The notes beneath the pieces were generated by a model. It was not told where the DNA came from, searched no databases, and saw only the letters and a program-made list of their open reading frames with translations. 64,000 bases of DNA from Trichobilharzia szidati (taxonomy: Eukaryota > Platyhelminthes > Trematoda > Strigeidida > Schistosomatidae). The position numbers were made by a program, and so were the translations under genes. This document shows, piece after piece, positions 63,370 through 64,000 of the stretch (position 1 is the stretch's first letter; every line of letters starts with the position of its first letter). The stretch covers positions 11,330,354-11,394,353 of the forward strand of contig OX235272.1 of assembly GCA_944472155.2 (NCBI GenBank). The letters run 5' to 3'.

Positions 63370-63559
63370 ATGGTAGTAATAATATTAATAATCAAAGTAA
63401 TAAGAAAAAGGGACATAGAATAGCTAAATAAACAATATAAATAAATGGTCTACCCCTCTAATGTCAAGACAGAAATAAGGATTGTACATAATTATTTAGT
63501 ACAAAAAGGTCTGTCTAAAAATCATGAATGAATAGCCAAGGCCTCCGTTGTCTATAGAA

Positions 63560-63730
63560 GTTCAGAACGAAGAAAACGCGGCCAGCGAGTTAGCATGAAT
63601 TTGAAAGACGACCTTGAAATCGTGGTCAGAGTTGCCAGAATGAGAGAAATCGACCAGCTTCGCAAACCCGTCCTTTCTCCTTTGTAAAACCATACTGGAG
63701 TATGTTCTCATATCCGTGTGGAAAACACTC
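63560..63730 (-). pseudogene. PLE endonuclease fragment
   Basis: Minus: REHTPVWFYKGERTGLRS (with a stop just before E) and SHSGNSDHDFKVVFQIHA in a shifted frame. Parallels VREHIPAAWFYKRERKCMRS at 30,400-30,470. No YIG core. Near the window end, 63,848-63,895 (plus) carries CAGC, a changed core, GAAA and AAGAGUCUCUU, a possible PLE hammerhead remnant. Confidence 0.5.
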
Positions 63731-64000
63731 AATATTAATCACACTTTAGTCGCATTTCATACTGTTATTCTTGCCTGTATTCACACCTTTATTGAAATTT
63801 CTTCACGGGATATAATTTCTCATTATAAAATCCCATATATATACGATTGTACAGCTGGATAATCAAATCGTTGTTGAAAAGAGTCTCTTCTCTGAACGTT
63901 GTGTTCTTAGAAGAAGTTTCAAGTGTATTTCGAAAGATGAATGAAATCGTCTGATTAATCTGTCATTCTAAGTTATTCAGCCAATGGGTCACCTAAATTA

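Noticed and set aside
62973..63416. 147-codon minus frame across the window end region
   Set aside because: Spans a solo LTR and AT-rich flank; no protein character.

Overview
The window looks like repeat-dense nuclear DNA of a flatworm, most probably a blood fluke (Schistosomatidae). It is AT-rich, has no operons and no bacterial-type genes, and is dominated by decayed retroelements of kinds known from schistosomes: Penelope-like elements (PLEs) with a GIY-YIG endonuclease, RTE- and CR1-like LINEs, gypsy-style solo LTRs, and a tRNA-derived SINE closely resembling the hammerhead-bearing Sm-alpha repeat. The species assignment is inference. I found no rRNA, no intact tRNA gene and no CRISPR array. 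Only one long reading frame (50,446-51,603) looks like a candidate host gene.

Labels used below (local names, not database names). P1: PLE lineage with a CSCGA-x-YIG type endonuclease and YxDD reverse transcriptase (RT). P2 and P3: PLE lineages with C-x2-C before the YIG motif. RTE-A: LINE whose RT ends in FTYLGSIV / GGTDEDV-like sequence. RTE-B: LINE with YADDIVLL and a RWLGHALR-like tail. CR1: LINE with a TTTATT/(ATT)n 3' end. S1: tRNA-derived SINE with a degenerate hammerhead core. S2: Sm-alpha-like SINE with a hammerhead core. S3: tRNA-derived SINE whose tail matches the CR1 end. S4: a further tRNA-like repeat.

Layout. 0-8 kb: RTE-A, S1 and P2 pieces, the longest P1 copy (3.0-4.9 kb), and a minus-strand P1 copy bracketed by 0.38 kb direct repeats (5.7-7.5 kb). 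8-14 kb: S3, RTE-B split by a solo LTR, P2 and P3 endonuclease fragments, an S2 copy with a perfect target duplication, and an inverted S1 pair. 14-25 kb: RTE-A, RTE-B and P1 remnants, a CR1 copy nested in RTE-A, and a P1 copy with an inverted 5' part. 25-29.3 kb: a 4.3 kb inverted repeat whose centre holds a 1 kb tandem duplication of S1 plus CR1. 29.6-34.9 kb: more P1/P3 pieces, a solo LTR, inverted PLE ends and an inverted S2 pair. 35-39.7 kb: a second large inverted repeat of P1 3' ends. 41-48 kb: an LTR with primer-binding site and a gag-like remnant, P3, P1, RTE-B and a PLE split by S3. 48.5-50 kb: RTE-A between 0.1 kb direct repeats. 50.4-51.6 kb: unknown multi-pass membrane protein. 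52-64 kb: CR1, S1-S3, P2, P1, a foldback repeat and a solo LTR.

The genes do not form a pathway. What links them is retroelement parasitism. The SINEs appear to borrow LINE tails (S3 from CR1). SINE and PLE families both carry hammerhead-like self-cleaving motifs. Nested insertions and inverted pairs record a relative history. Almost every copy is 5'-truncated and has stop codons and frameshifts. Boundaries of old repeats are estimates to within a few tens of bases.
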